Origin: Actinomycetes bacterium | Lineage (GTDB): Bacteria; Actinomycetota; Acidimicrobiia; Acidimicrobiales; Acidimicrobiaceae | Direction: 5' to 3' | Assembly: GCA_021819725.1 (NCBI GenBank) | Contig: JAKAQR010000006.1 | Location: 75,503-139,502 of the forward strand | DNA length: 64,000 nucleotides | Part shown: one piece after another, positions 28,516 to 38,723 of the stretch | Position numbering within the stretch: the stretch's first letter is position 1 | Layout of the letters: each line of letters opens with the position of its first letter | The notes under the pieces: model-generated | Told to the model about the DNA's origin: nothing | What the model saw: only the letters and a program-made list of their open reading frames with translations | Database searches by the model: none | Translations under genes and position numbers: made by a program

Positions 28516-29384
28516 CGATCCGCCTGATCAAAAAGATACTTAGCTGCTTTCGTTGGTTGCGTGGCGTTCTCCACGAAAGGAAACTCAAAAACAGGGACGG
28601 GAAGCAGGCCACGAACCACTTGGACCTGTGCCTGCGCAAAGTCCGAACGTGAGGTCAAATACTGATTCGCGCGGTCTTCGGCCGAACCTGGCATCAGATC
28701 ATCGAGTCGATGCACCATCGCGGGCATCCTGTTGACGACACAAGAGAGTACGTGGGTAGCTAGCAACGTTGTCAAGTTGGTGTAGACCTCGCTCGTCTCC
28801 TGCACTGGGGTCTCCTCCGGCAACGTCACCAGCACAACCCCGGTCAACTCCTGATCCCGCAACAGAGCGATGACGTCGGCACTCTGCGAAGCGATCGGCC
28901 CATCGGTCGCTATCGCACCGAGTCCATCAGGCGATGATAACAATGAAAGCAGATGACCAGACGCGGGCGCGTCCACGAGAACAAGATCATAGATGCCAGA
29001 GTTCACCAACTGCTTGATCTTCGCCAACACCAACAAGTCCCGGATGCCGGGGATCGCCGTCGAAACGGCATCGATGACACCGGACTTCAACAGACGCTGG
29101 GCCAATGGACCAAAGCCATGGGTCTCAAGGTACTCCAACATGACGGCATCCGGCAGGAGAATGACCTGTTCAATGCCGTCTGATTCACCACCAAATTCGT
29201 CAAAGAGCACCAGCAAGGGTTTCAGCCCCGCCGTCTGGGCGATACGAGCGATGAGACGAGCCACACTTGACTTACCCACCCCACCCTTGCCCGTCACGAG
29301 TACCAGCCGGGGATCGCCAATGAGCTCCGAGAGTATGATGCGCGCCTTCGCTGTCTGCACCCCTCTCACCTTAGGCGCGATCAC
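28500..29384 (-). CDS. ArsA/GET3-family ATPase, first of pair
   Basis: A 294-residue P-loop ATPase with deviant Walker A VTGKGGVGKSSVARL near residue 31 and switch II-like VLVDAPASGHLLSLL near residue 136. It partners with the overlapping downstream ATPase and is divergent from whiB, the arrangement of the mycobacterial Rv3680-Rv3679/whiB4 locus. The start is GTG at 29384; an alternative cannot be excluded because no well-spaced ribosome-binding site is seen. Confidence 0.87.
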   Translation of the reverse strand: MIAPKVRGVQTAKARIILSELIGDPRLVLVTGKGGVGKSSVARLIARIAQTAGLKPLLVLFDEFGGESDGIEQVILLPDAVMLEYLETHGFGPLAQRLLKSGVIDAVSTAIPGIRDLLVLAKIKQLVNSGIYDLVLVDAPASGHLLSLLSSPDGLGAIATDGPIASQSADVIALLRDQELTGVVLVTLPEETPVQETSEVYTNLTTLLATHVLSCVVNRMPAMVHRLDDLMPGSAEDRANQYLTSRSDFAQAQVQVVRGLLPVPVFEFPFVENATQPTKAAKYLFDQADRWEMQ

Positions 29385-29409
29385 CTCGATTAATGAACAC
29401 TCCTCCAGC

Positions 29410-29439
29410 TTGACTTTTCGCGCAAAAAGCTTCTATGCT
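29410..29439 (+). promoter_or_regulatory. Predicted whiB promoter
   Basis: TTGACT (29410-29415) and TATGCT (29434-29439) are separated by 18 bases. Transcription would begin near 29446, about 40 bases before the preferred whiB ATG. It is the best -35/-10 pair seen in the left half of the window. Confidence 0.6.
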
Positions 29440-29486
29440 GATCAGAACGGCCGAGAAGCGGCGATTCGCTAACCATGGGGGGAAAC

Positions 29487-29759
29487 ATGACAGGCGAAAA
29501 CTGGAGAGATCAGGCTTCATGTCGAGGTTGGGGATTAAACCTTTTTTTCCCGCCTGATGAGCCAAGGGGTGAGTCACCCGGAGAACGTCGACTGCGAGAA
29601 AACCAAGCAAAACGCGTCTGCCATGGTTGCCCAGTGCAGCAGGACTGTCTTGAGTGGGCATTGGCAAAGGGTGAATCTCGAGGCATCTGGGGTGGGCGTA
29701 ACGAGTTGGAGCGCAAGGCGATGATCCGCGCACGACGACATATCCGGGTGGTCGTCTAG
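29487..29759 (+). CDS. whiB: WhiB-family iron-sulfur transcription factor (WhiB4-like context)
   Basis: A 90-residue redox-sensing regulator that binds a 4Fe-4S cluster through C12, C45, C48 and C54 (pattern C-x32-C-x2-C-x5-C). The turn GIWGG at residues 66-70 and the basic tail RKAMIRARRHIR form the sigma- or DNA-contacting part. The ATG at 29487 is preferred over 29475 because gggggga immediately precedes it. Divergence from two ArsA ATPases matches whiB4 (Rv3681c) of Mycobacterium, which suggests redox control of that pair. Confidence 0.92.
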   Translation: MTGENWRDQASCRGWGLNLFFPPDEPRGESPGERRLRENQAKRVCHGCPVQQDCLEWALAKGESRGIWGGRNELERKAMIRARRHIRVVV

Positions 29760-29843
29760 CCATCGGCTGCGCGAGCCAGCCACAACCAGGTGCTGGTCGA
29801 CACTGTCGCGGGTAACGATTTGATACCCCACTAGAGTCTGGCT

Positions 29844-31760
29844 ATGCCAGAGAGTTTGCCGCCCCCCGTCCCTCCGGAGAAGTCTCGGCAAGGCGGCGTC
29901 GCCAGCAAAGCATACAGGCTCGTCATTGGGAGACCTCTTCGCTCCAATGAGATGCAAACCGAAGAGATCTCGACGTTTTCGGGCCTTCCTGCCCTGTCGC
30001 TTGACGCCCTCACTTCGGTCGCCTATGGTCCCGAAGCGATCATGGTGGTACTCGCTACCGCTGGCCTCAGCGCGCTCCACCTCGTTTTGCCTATCACCAT
30101 AGCCATCGTCGCGCTACTGGTCATCCTCATCATCTCCTACCGTCAGGTCATCGATGGTTACCCCGAGGGTGGGGGCTGTTATGCAGTGTCGAAGGCGAAC
30201 CTCGGGCGCGGCGTTGCCCTACTCGCTGGCGCAGCCTTGATTGTCGACTATACATTAACCGTTGCTGTGTCGATATCAGCTGGTGTCGAGGCACTCGTGT
30301 CGGCATTTCCGACGGTCGCCTCCTTGACGGTTCCGCTCTGCATCGCCATACTCGCCATCGTGACGCTCCTCAACCTCCGCGGGCTCGGTGATGCTGCTCG
30401 TGCCTTCTTTGGGCCAACAGCGATCTTCATCCTTGGAATTTTTCTCGTTATCTTCTTTGGTCTTGTCGACCCGCTGGACCCCCATGCTCGCCTCCAAGGG
30501 GTGTCACTCGTCACGCTCCACCCCATCGAGACAATCTCCATCCTTCTCATCCTCAAGGCCTTTTCATCGGGGTGCAGCGCCCTCACCGGAGTTGAAGCGA
30601 TCGCCAACGGTGTCCCGACCTTTCGCAAACCCAGGGTTCGACACGCCAAGCGAACCGAACTCCTGCTTGGTGTGATCCTTGGCGTCATGCTGATAGGTCT
30701 GGCTATCCTTGCCGGACATTTCCACATTGGCCCACGGACCGACAACACGGTGCTCAATCAGATCATGGTCATCGCCATCGGTCATGGCGTCCTTTATTAC
30801 ATCATCGCTCTCGCAATCGTCCTCGAACTCGCCCTCGCAGCCAATACTTCCTTCGGCGGGCTTCCACTCCTCGGGGCACTACTCGCCCAGGACGACTATC
30901 TGCCCCACCTCATGAACCTACGCAGCGATCGTATGGTGCTTGCACGAGGGATCATCATTCTCAGCGTGCTCTCTGGACTGCTATTGATCGGTGTTGGGGG
31001 CAACACGAACACCCTGATTCCTATGTTTGCTATCGGCGTCTTTACTGGTTTTACGCTCGCTCAAGCCGGAATGGTGGTGCATTGGAGTCGTGCAAAGCCG
31101 CCACGGTGGCGCTTCAAGGCAAGCCTCAACGGTCTTGGGGCAGTCTTGACAGCCCTGGCTACCATCATTTTCATCGCCACCAAGTTCCTGGAGGGTGCAT
31201 GGATTGTCATCATCGTCATTCCGCTCCTCATTCTCCTCTTTCGACGTATCAACGCCTATTACCAGCGCGTCCAACGCACCCTCGCCGTGGACACGAAACC
31301 AAGCGTGGATCGGGATGAATCCCTATTGGTCATCGTCCCAGTGACGAATATTTCACGACTGACAGCGACCGCTCTCGGTATGGCTGAGGAGCTCGGGCAC
31401 GAACAGTTGGCGATCCGCATCCTCCTGCCCGACGATCACCAGCTGGCAACAGAACTCCAAAACAAGTGGGCTGACTGGGATCCTGGGGTGCCGCTGGAGT
31501 TGATCAAAACCGACTATCAGTCAATCACCCAACCTGTGAAAGCCTTTGTCATGAAGAAGTTGCTCGATCATGACCGCGTCATCCTATTGATACCTGTCGT
31601 TGAACCTTATAAGTTGCGCCATCGGCTCCTGCACAACCAGCTCAATCTCGTGCTCAGTTCAGCCTTTACCTCTGAACCGAGAGTCGTGGTTGCACGAGTT
31701 GTGCTCGTCATCGACGACCTCTCTGCCGCACCCAGTCAGAGACCAACCCCAGACGGCTGA
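29844..31760 (+). CDS. APC-superfamily (KimA-like) permease, second paralogue
   Basis: A 638-residue paralogue of the permease at 2618-4984. It has the same core: GLPALSLDALTSVAYGPEA, YPEGGGCYAVSKANLG, a long hydrophobic region of about twelve segments to residue ~470, and a cytosolic domain (VIVPVTNISRLTATALGMA) related to universal-stress/KimA tails. It lacks the OB-fold extension. It is monocistronic, with no TrkA gene beside it. Potassium is the inferred substrate, as for KimA, but amino-acid transport cannot be excluded. Confidence 0.82.
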   Translation: MPESLPPPVPPEKSRQGGVASKAYRLVIGRPLRSNEMQTEEISTFSGLPALSLDALTSVAYGPEAIMVVLATAGLSALHLVLPITIAIVALLVILIISYRQVIDGYPEGGGCYAVSKANLGRGVALLAGAALIVDYTLTVAVSISAGVEALVSAFPTVASLTVPLCIAILAIVTLLNLRGLGDAARAFFGPTAIFILGIFLVIFFGLVDPLDPHARLQGVSLVTLHPIETISILLILKAFSSGCSALTGVEAIANGVPTFRKPRVRHAKRTELLLGVILGVMLIGLAILAGHFHIGPRTDNTVLNQIMVIAIGHGVLYYIIALAIVLELALAANTSFGGLPLLGALLAQDDYLPHLMNLRSDRMVLARGIIILSVLSGLLLIGVGGNTNTLIPMFAIGVFTGFTLAQAGMVVHWSRAKPPRWRFKASLNGLGAVLTALATIIFIATKFLEGAWIVIIVIPLLILLFRRINAYYQRVQRTLAVDTKPSVDRDESLLVIVPVTNISRLTATALGMAEELGHEQLAIRILLPDDHQLATELQNKWADWDPGVPLELIKTDYQSITQPVKAFVMKKLLDHDRVILLIPVVEPYKLRHRLLHNQLNLVLSSAFTSEPRVVVARVVLVIDDLSAAPSQRPTPDG

Positions 31761-31858
31761 CGCCCATCCGAGCCGTTTCTCCATGCGTGCAGTAGATGAG
31801 ATGCTCTTCCGAGCCGTCGGGGGATGACAACCGCCTTATACCCCCCTAGTGACCCTTC

Positions 31859-32380
31859 TCAGATGATTCCATCGCCGTTGGGGGTTGCCCGTCCACTGCT
31901 CAGCCGATCACGATAGGTCATCCAGGCATGGAGCAGGATCAAGAAGATCAGAATCGTGATGAGGTGGACACTCGTGCACCAGAGGCAGATCGCTCCGATC
32001 TCCACAATCTCGGCGTAGACCAGATAGAGGATGAACCCCACTCCCCCTAGTGCGACGATCAGGCGAATCAACTCAAAGGTCGTAGTCACCTTTGCTCTTG
32101 GCCACCAAGCAAGGACAGAGACGATGACGTAGTAACCAAGACCGAGCACGGCAACGGGGATGCCAACGATCATCGACTGTGGCGAGGTGGTGACCTCCTG
32201 GCAGTTGATGGTGGCGTTATCCGGGCACAGGAGCGATACCTTAGTGTCGTAGTGGGCGATAGTCAAATAGATCGCGACACCGACTGCCCCGAGGGCGAGA
32301 ATACGCACCAGCCAGATCACCCACTGGGGGTAATCGGTTAGAGCTTCTTTTGGAGACTCTGAATGAGTGAGGTTTTGCAT
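31859..32380 (-). CDS. Vitamin K epoxide reductase (VKOR) family protein
   Basis: A 173-residue membrane oxidoreductase with four to five hydrophobic segments. Shuttle cysteines C52 and C60 lie in the first loop and the active pair C132-x-x-C135 in ICLWCTSVH. In bacteria lacking DsbB, VKOR reoxidises a thioredoxin-like disulfide donor using quinone. The upstream gene encodes such a thioredoxin-like protein, and the two overlap by 43 bases, so they form one disulfide-forming unit. Confidence 0.92.
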   Translation of the reverse strand: MQNLTHSESPKEALTDYPQWVIWLVRILALGAVGVAIYLTIAHYDTKVSLLCPDNATINCQEVTTSPQSMIVGIPVAVLGLGYYVIVSVLAWWPRAKVTTTFELIRLIVALGGVGFILYLVYAEIVEIGAICLWCTSVHLITILIFLILLHAWMTYRDRLSSGRATPNGDGII

Positions 32381-33180
32381 ACCGATCCTGGTTGGTTATG
32401 GGTCATCACGCAGACCGCCGCGGTGATCTCGTTCACCGTCCCTCCAATGGACTTCGCCACCGGGGAACTCGGATCCGAGAGCGTCGCCGCGATGGTCTGC
32501 CAATTCAAGCCAGCGAGTACCTGGGGAGAGTAGCTCGCCCCGTCGATCACAAACTTGTTCGCAAAATCGACGAAGGGGATGGAGCCACTATCTTGGGTCG
32601 TCGGGACATACGGCGGCACATCGTAGGTCTGCAGGAGATTATTCTCCTTGGTGGTTAACGTCTGCAACGGTGCATGGGTCCGTGTCTCTATCTCCCGAGT
32701 GACCAGCGACAGATACGGAGAGCTATAGCTCGCATGCACAAACGTGAACGTATTGGTGTCAGGATAGACATCAGTACTGCTTGACTCCATGAGTTCTAGC
32801 CCTTTGAAGGTCCCAAACTTCGAGAGGGCCCCGACAAGAGCCCAACGCTCGGCTGCACAATAGGGGCAAAAATCCGCCCCCACATAGAGCAGTTCAGGCT
32901 TGCCATTGAGTGTGAGCAGTTTGCCTCCTTTGGCCACCTGAGGTGGGGAGACCAGCGAGGAGTCGACTCCGACTGTGGTGAGTACACTCTCGGGGATATG
33001 GGTGACCCGCGCCAGCACGTCCTGGGGTACCGGAGAACCTAACTGCGCTGATGTTGGCGACGAACTCGATTGATTGGATTTACGAGTGAAGAGAAAAGCC
33101 ACCACGATGGCGGCGATGACGACCACCACGAGCCCGACCGCTAGCGGTCCCCGGCTTCGCTTGGTAGTGGTAGTTGGCAT
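32338..33180 (-). CDS. DUF929 membrane-anchored thioredoxin-like protein
   Basis: A 280-residue protein with an N-terminal membrane anchor (residues 12-31) and an extracytoplasmic domain. The motif FCPYC (C105, C108) in [15 protein letters not shown] is a thioredoxin-type redox site and fits DUF929. It likely acts as the disulfide carrier oxidised by the overlapping VKOR. Two further cysteines near the C terminus ([15 protein letters not shown]) may form a structural disulfide. The ATG follows CAGGAG with good spacing. Confidence 0.85.
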   Translation of the reverse strand: MPTTTTKRSRGPLAVGLVVVVIAAIVVAFLFTRKSNQSSSSPTSAQLGSPVPQDVLARVTHIPESVLTTVGVDSSLVSPPQVAKGGKLLTLNGKPELLYVGADFCPYCAAERWALVGALSKFGTFKGLELMESSSTDVYPDTNTFTFVHASYSSPYLSLVTREIETRTHAPLQTLTTKENNLLQTYDVPPYVPTTQDSGSIPFVDFANKFVIDGASYSPQVLAGLNWQTIAATLSDPSSPVAKSIGGTVNEITAAVCVMTHNQPGSVCKTSLIQSLQKKL

Positions 33181-33328
33181 AGACTGCTCCTGTTGGTCAA
33201 CGATACGACTGACTTGCTAGCCTACTTGCCCTACCGACACGCCACCCCGTCCATCACATTCGATGCGTCCAGAGCGCTTGTCAACCTCTCATGATCATCA
33301 GTCGCAAAGGTACAAGACCACGACCCAA

Positions 33329-34537
33329 CTAGTGAGTGCCACAACATGATGGACCAAGGCGTTGAGGACGCTGATCAAAGACACTCGTCACGAGCTCATA
33401 GGGATGAGCCACCTCCCAGGCGACGAGGTCAGCACGGCCTCCCTGATCGAGGGAGCCACGATCGGTAAGCCCTAAAGCTTTGGCGCTATAGCGAGTCACG
33501 CCAGCAAAGGCCTCGACGGGTCGCAGCCCATAGAGCGTCACCGCAAGGTAGGCGGCCAGCAAGAGACTACTCGTCGGCGATGTGCCAGGGTTGAGATCAG
33601 TCGCAACCGCCATTGCAACCCCTTGGGCTCGCAACTCCGCTACGGGAGGGTTAGTAGGGAAACTCTTGTGGAGCGAGGCGAACGGCAACAGGACCGCCAC
33701 CGTGCCAGCCGAGCGGGCAGCGACGATCGCTGCTTGCGAGAGGTGTTCAAGATGATCGATGGAGCGCGCGCCAAAGCCTATGGCAAGCTCTCCTCCTCCG
33801 ATGGCACCGAACTGGTCAACGTGGGCCCGTAGCGGTAGCCCGAGCTCCTTGGCACGCACAAGGTACGGAACGATGACTGCGGGCGAAAACCCCTCAGGAT
33901 CGATAAAACAGTCCACCATGTCGATCAACCCCTCGCCAGCCAGAATCGGCATCACCTCCTTCACAAGGAACGCGATGTAGTCGATAGGGACATCAGCAAA
34001 AGCAGCAGGCACCGTGTGCGCACCAAGAAAGGAGGTCACGACTTCAATGTCACGGTAGCCAGAGAGCCCTCTGGCAATCTCAAGAAGTCGACGTTCGCCC
34101 TCCAGAGAGAGCCCATAACCCGACTTGATCTCGACGGTGGTCACACCATGATCGGCAATCTGATCGAGGCGCCCTCGCGCCAATGTGACCAAGGACTCTC
34201 GTGAAGCACGATTGGTGGCCGCCACCGTGGCCAGGATCCCGCCTGACTGGAATCGGTGCTGATCCGAATCAAGGGGATCACGTTCAGCTAAAAAATCCCC
34301 AAGCCGATCACCAGCGTAGATCAGATGCGTGTGACAATCGACGAGACCAGGGGTGACGAGTCGTGACTCAAGATCGAGGAGCTCAAGTCGTCCGAGAAGA
34401 TCTTCTTGCTCGCTGCGTGGACCAGCAAAGGCGATCCTACCGTTTTGGATATGGATGAGCCCGTCCTGGATAAATCGAAGAGCGCCACTGGCATCCACAT
34501 CGGCAAGCGAGCAGTTCCCAAAGAGCAGCTCCTCCAT
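33329..34537 (-). CDS. hutI: Imidazolonepropionase
   Basis: Hydrolyses imidazolone-5-propionate to N-formimino-L-glutamate in histidine breakdown. The 402-residue product has the amidohydrolase fold: metal motif VDCHTHLIYAGDR near residue 67, SGGILATV and ATTVEIKSGYGL in the substrate pocket, HVDQFGAIGG and ATDLNPGTSP toward the end. Its ATG directly abuts the hutU stop (tag|atg), so translation is coupled. It is the last gene of the hut operon. Confidence 0.95.
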   Translation of the reverse strand: MEELLFGNCSLADVDASGALRFIQDGLIHIQNGRIAFAGPRSEQEDLLGRLELLDLESRLVTPGLVDCHTHLIYAGDRLGDFLAERDPLDSDQHRFQSGGILATVAATNRASRESLVTLARGRLDQIADHGVTTVEIKSGYGLSLEGERRLLEIARGLSGYRDIEVVTSFLGAHTVPAAFADVPIDYIAFLVKEVMPILAGEGLIDMVDCFIDPEGFSPAVIVPYLVRAKELGLPLRAHVDQFGAIGGGELAIGFGARSIDHLEHLSQAAIVAARSAGTVAVLLPFASLHKSFPTNPPVAELRAQGVAMAVATDLNPGTSPTSSLLLAAYLAVTLYGLRPVEAFAGVTRYSAKALGLTDRGSLDQGGRADLVAWEVAHPYELVTSVFDQRPQRLGPSCCGTH

Positions 34538-36202
34538 CTAGGCACCAACAGAGGGAAGTTTGAGCCCCCGCACTCGGGCCTCCTCGATCGCCTCATCATA
34601 ACCTGCATCAGCATGGCGCATCACACCAGTACCGGGGTCGTTGAAGAGAACCCGAGCCAGGCGGCGGTCCGCTTCGTCGGAGCCGTCACAGACGATGACT
34701 TGGCCCGCGTGTTGGGAGTATCCCATCCCGACACCTCCACCGTGGTGCAGCGATACCCAGGTTGCACCCCCAGCAACGTTGAGCATCGCATTCAAGAGTG
34801 GCCAGTCAGAGACCGCATCAGAGCCGTCACGCATCGCCTCGGTCTCACGATGTGGACTCGCTACCGAGCCAGTATCGAGGTGATCTCGTCCAATCACAAT
34901 CGGCGCACGCAGTTCACCACTGGCCACCATCGCATTAAAGGCTCGCCCTACACGGGCCCGGTCTCGCAGGCCTAACCAACAGATCCTTGCCGGTAGTCCC
35001 TGAAACTTGATCTGCTCTCTGGCCATATCGAGCCAGTGGTGGAGATGTGGGTCGTCATCGACCAGCTCTTTGACCTTGGCATCGGTCGCATAGATATCCT
35101 CGGGATCTCCCGAGAGCGCCACCCATCGAAACGGACCATACCCTCGGCAAAACAGTGGTCGAATATAGGCGGGGACAAAACCAGGGATCTCGAAGGCACG
35201 TTCCACACCAGCCTCATAGGCGCCTTGGCGGATGTTATTGCCGTAGTCAAAGGCGATCGCACCCCGATCGACCATGCCAAGGATGGCCCGGATGTGTCGC
35301 CCCATCGAATGCTTCGCATCGGTCACGAGCTGAGTGGGATCACTCGCACGGCGCCACTCATCAAGGCTATAGCCCACTGGGAGGTAACCCCGAAGGGGGT
35401 CATGAGCGCTCGTCTGGTCTGTCACTAGGTCCGGTACGATATTGCGCTCGACCATCTCCTCGATCACTTCAGCTGCATTGCCCAAAAGACCGACCGAGGT
35501 AGGATGGCCCGACCGTTTCGCCTGCTCGAGGAGACCCATCGCCTCCTCGAGCGAGAGCGCACGATGTTGCAGGTAGCCAGTTTGTATGCGCAGTTCGATA
35601 CGACTCGGATCACACTCAATCGCCAGCATCGAGAAGCCGGCCATCGTCGCCGCCAACGGCTGGGCACCTCCCATACCACCGAGACCGGCGGTAAGAATCC
35701 AACGACCAAAGGGGTCGCCACCAAAGTGGGTCTGTGCCGCGGAGACAAAAGTTTCGTAGGTTCCCTGAACAATCCCTTGTGATCCAATATAGATCCAGCT
35801 GCCCGCCGTCATCTGACCGAACATCATCAAGCCCTTGGCGTCAAGTTCATCGAAGTGCTCCCAGTTCGCCCAGTGCGGGACCAGATTTGAGTTCGCAATC
35901 AAAACCCTCGGCGCATCCGGATGGGTGGGGAAAACTCCCACTGGCTTGCCACTCTGTACAAGGAGCGTCTCGTCATCACCCAACGTACGCAAAGCAGCAA
36001 GGATCCGATCGAAGGATTCCCAGTCCCTCGCCGCTCGTCCGATACCGCCATAGACGACGAGATCCTCCGGATGTTCCGCTACTTCAATATCAAGGTTGTT
36101 TTGAATCATGCGGTACGGCGCCTCAGTGAGCCAACTCCGACAGGTCAGCTCTGTCCCCCGCGGTGCCTTGATCGATCGGTCTGGATCGTGTCGATTTCCC
36201 AT
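34538..36202 (-). CDS. hutU: Urocanate hydratase
   Basis: Adds water to urocanate to give imidazolone propionate, using tightly bound NAD+. The 554-residue length is standard. Recognisable segments include [16 protein letters not shown], the NAD-binding [14 protein letters not shown] and [16 protein letters not shown] [13 protein letters not shown]. Its ATG overlaps the hutF stop (TGATG), and hutI follows without a gap. Confidence 0.96.
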   Translation of the reverse strand: MGNRHDPDRSIKAPRGTELTCRSWLTEAPYRMIQNNLDIEVAEHPEDLVVYGGIGRAARDWESFDRILAALRTLGDDETLLVQSGKPVGVFPTHPDAPRVLIANSNLVPHWANWEHFDELDAKGLMMFGQMTAGSWIYIGSQGIVQGTYETFVSAAQTHFGGDPFGRWILTAGLGGMGGAQPLAATMAGFSMLAIECDPSRIELRIQTGYLQHRALSLEEAMGLLEQAKRSGHPTSVGLLGNAAEVIEEMVERNIVPDLVTDQTSAHDPLRGYLPVGYSLDEWRRASDPTQLVTDAKHSMGRHIRAILGMVDRGAIAFDYGNNIRQGAYEAGVERAFEIPGFVPAYIRPLFCRGYGPFRWVALSGDPEDIYATDAKVKELVDDDPHLHHWLDMAREQIKFQGLPARICWLGLRDRARVGRAFNAMVASGELRAPIVIGRDHLDTGSVASPHRETEAMRDGSDAVSDWPLLNAMLNVAGGATWVSLHHGGGVGMGYSQHAGQVIVCDGSDEADRRLARVLFNDPGTGVMRHADAGYDEAIEEARVRGLKLPSVGA

Positions 36203-37515
36203 CAGTACTTCCCTTCTATCCTGGCGATCGTAGCCCGAAGTTGCGCCCCAAGCTCGCGCCGTTCTCCGTCGATGTCTGAAGTCGTCTCTTGCCCATCGAC
36301 CCAGACGTTGGTGATTGCAGCCCGGGTTCCAAGACGGACAAGCTCAACCGGATCAACACCCGCAATCCCAGGCTCGCTAAGATCGAGGGCTACCAGATCG
36401 GCGAGTGCGCCGGGGGCAATCCACCCCACCTCGCCAAAGCCAATGGTGTCATGCGCCCACAGTGTCGACCAAAGCTCTTCGGTGCGTAGCAACGAACGCT
36501 GATGCGTGCGGAGCCGCTCGTGGGCGTCGATACTGGAGGCTTCCAAGAGCGCATCGATATGGACGTGTTGATCGGTTCCGATGCTCACTCGAGCTCCAGC
36601 CCGCAGTAGGTGACCCGCCAGGGAAAGACCATCCCCAAGGTCCTCCTCGGTGGTAGGACAAGCACAGGTCACAGCGCCTGTGCGCACCAGACAAGCGAGT
36701 TCGGATTCGATGACCTGATTCAGGTGCACGAGCGTCGTCGATGGGCCGAGTAGTCCCCGATCCTCAAGCAAACGGAGCGGTCGTTCTCCGTAGTAGCCGA
36801 TCAGCGCGTCGACTTCCTTTACCTGTTCCATCAGGTGAAGATGCCATGGCGCCCCATCAATCGCCTCGACGATCACCGCTAGTTCTGAGAGCGAGACCGC
36901 CCGTAACGAATGCGCACCACGTACAATACGAACCATCGCAGAGTCATCGAGCTCCCCGACTCGGTCCAGGTAGGTATCGACATCGGCGTCCCCAAAGCGA
37001 CGCTGCACCCCTTGGAGCGGAAGATATCCCGCCTCACCGAGCCCGCCGTGGAGGTAGGCTACGTCGATAAGGCCGAGGCGCACCTGGGCTTGTCGAGCTG
37101 CCTCGATCAAGGCTCGGCCCATCGCATTCCGATCCGCATAGGCCTTAGCGTCCGCGCCGTGATGCAGGTAGTGGAACTCCCCCACTGAGGTGAAACCCGC
37201 GAGGCGCATCTCACGAAACACCAGCGTCGCGAGTTCCAGGTAGGTATCGGGATCCAGCCGGTCGGCAAAACGATACATAGCTTCGCGCCATCGCCAAAAA
37301 TCATCCGCTCCTTGAATCGCGCGGCCCCGGAGTCCACGATGGAAGGCGTGACTATGACCATTGCAGGCACCAGGCATCAAGAACCCGACCACCGAATCAC
37401 TCCCCTCAGGGGTGCCTTCCTCAAGGCCAACGATTCGGCCCTCCTCGACCGTTACCACGATCTTCGATCGTAGGTCACCTGGCGCAACAAGGGCAAGATC
37501 TGCGAAAATCTTCAT
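36202..37515 (-). CDS. hutF: Formimidoylglutamate deiminase
   Basis: Removes ammonia from N-formimino-L-glutamate to give N-formyl-L-glutamate, the branch used when HutG hydrolyses the formyl group. The 437-residue amidohydrolase has the metal motif [13 protein letters not shown] near residue 53, [18 protein letters not shown] near residue 230 and GTDQHVHID near 310. It overlaps hutU by a shared base and the upstream M20 gene by a few bases, so it sits within one operon. Confidence 0.93.
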   Translation of the reverse strand: MKIFADLALVAPGDLRSKIVVTVEEGRIVGLEEGTPEGSDSVVGFLMPGACNGHSHAFHRGLRGRAIQGADDFWRWREAMYRFADRLDPDTYLELATLVFREMRLAGFTSVGEFHYLHHGADAKAYADRNAMGRALIEAARQAQVRLGLIDVAYLHGGLGEAGYLPLQGVQRRFGDADVDTYLDRVGELDDSAMVRIVRGAHSLRAVSLSELAVIVEAIDGAPWHLHLMEQVKEVDALIGYYGERPLRLLEDRGLLGPSTTLVHLNQVIESELACLVRTGAVTCACPTTEEDLGDGLSLAGHLLRAGARVSIGTDQHVHIDALLEASSIDAHERLRTHQRSLLRTEELWSTLWAHDTIGFGEVGWIAPGALADLVALDLSEPGIAGVDPVELVRLGTRAAITNVWVDGQETTSDIDGERRELGAQLRATIARIEGKY

Positions 37516-38714
37516 CCGCTTAGACCCTGGATCACCCGAATCAGGGCGTCGACCCCGGCGGCCATGTCCTCCTCGTCGGCGTCTTCCAGCGGGGAGTGTG
37601 ACACGCCGGTGGGGTTCCTAACAAAGAGCATCGCCGCAGGAATCCCGTGCGTCGCCAGGATGCCGGCGTCATGTCCTGCCCCGGTGCTGATGACCGGGAG
37701 GTGCCCCAGGATCGAACCAATCCTTCCAGTCAATTCCGTATCAAAGACCGTCGCTGGCGTCAGAGATTCATTGACGAGGACGCCCCCGTATCCATGAGCG
37801 AGTTCGCCAATCTCCGCTGCAAGACGCTCGAGTCGATCACCGTCCTCGGCTCGAGCATCGACCCAAAGGTGTACCTTAGAGGCGATCGCGTTGACCGCGT
37901 TGGGTTCGACAACGATCTTGCCACAGGTCGCTACGGCCTTGTGTCGCTCCGCACACGCGGTGAGATCGAGGATAAAATTCGCTGCTTTGATGACCGGATC
38001 ATCACGTTCCGCCAGGGGTGTAGTGCCCGCATGATTAGGCACACCGGACAGCGTCGTCGACCAGCGACCATGGGGCCAAATGAAACTCGCGAGCCCGAGG
38101 GGTGCGGCGAGGCTGATGAGTTGATGGCCCTGTTCGATATGGAGCTCCACAAAGCGTCCGATGCGCGAGAGTGCCCGTTCATCCCGTCTCAGCTGGGTGG
38201 GCTCGACTCCTGTTGCCCTCACGACCTCTCCGAAAGATCTCCTGTCATAATCGCGTAGTTGTTCAAGGCGTGTCGAGGTGGTCTCTCCAGTGAGGACGCG
38301 TGATCCCAGGCACGCCACCCCAAAGCGAGCTCCCTCTTCGTCGATGAAGTTCGCGATTCCTACCGCAGCACGAGGACGAAAGCCATCACGGAGGAGTTGT
38401 TCAACCGCGCAGATGGCAGACAAGACACCGAGCGGACCATCGTAGGCCCCACCAGCAGGAACTGAATCGAGGTGCGAGCCAAGCACAAGGTTGTGTTCAG
38501 GGTCGAGATCTGGGTCGCCCCACCACGCCCACTGATTGTTGGCAGTATCCACACTAAGGGTGAGTCCCAGCTCGCTAACCGTCTGGGCAAAGAATGTTCG
38601 GAGTTCACGGTCCTCATCGGAGTAGGCGAAGCGGCGATAGCCTCCATGCACGGCGTCATAGCCGATCGCCGCGATCTGGGCAAAGAGCTGGGGGAGACGG
38701 GTCGATGAGTTCAT
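37512..38714 (-). CDS. M20 amidohydrolase (allantoate/N-carbamoyl amino-acid hydrolase-like) in the hut operon
   Basis: About 400 residues, zinc-dependent M20 peptidase-like fold. Metal ligands appear in LGSHLDSVPAGGAYDGPLG (His, Asp), in DEEGARFGV, and in ELHIEQG; the dimerisation domain follows. Homologues are named allantoate amidohydrolase, yet the position inside a hut operon without hutG suggests it hydrolyses N-formylglutamate or a related step. Streptomyces has a similar hut neighbour. The ATG at 38714 with AAAGG six bases upstream is preferred to the GTG at 38717. Confidence 0.85.
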   Translation of the reverse strand: MNSSTRLPQLFAQIAAIGYDAVHGGYRRFAYSDEDRELRTFFAQTVSELGLTLSVDTANNQWAWWGDPDLDPEHNLVLGSHLDSVPAGGAYDGPLGVLSAICAVEQLLRDGFRPRAAVGIANFIDEEGARFGVACLGSRVLTGETTSTRLEQLRDYDRRSFGEVVRATGVEPTQLRRDERALSRIGRFVELHIEQGHQLISLAAPLGLASFIWPHGRWSTTLSGVPNHAGTTPLAERDDPVIKAANFILDLTACAERHKAVATCGKIVVEPNAVNAIASKVHLWVDARAEDGDRLERLAAEIGELAHGYGGVLVNESLTPATVFDTELTGRIGSILGHLPVISTGAGHDAGILATHGIPAAMLFVRNPTGVSHSPLEDADEEDMAAGVDALIRVIQGLSG

Positions 38715-38723
38715 CACTACCTT

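Noticed and set aside
27430..29384. Arsenic resistance operon
   Set aside because: The ArsA-like proteins lack the cysteine metal site, and no arsB or arsR is present; the whiB neighbour points to another role.
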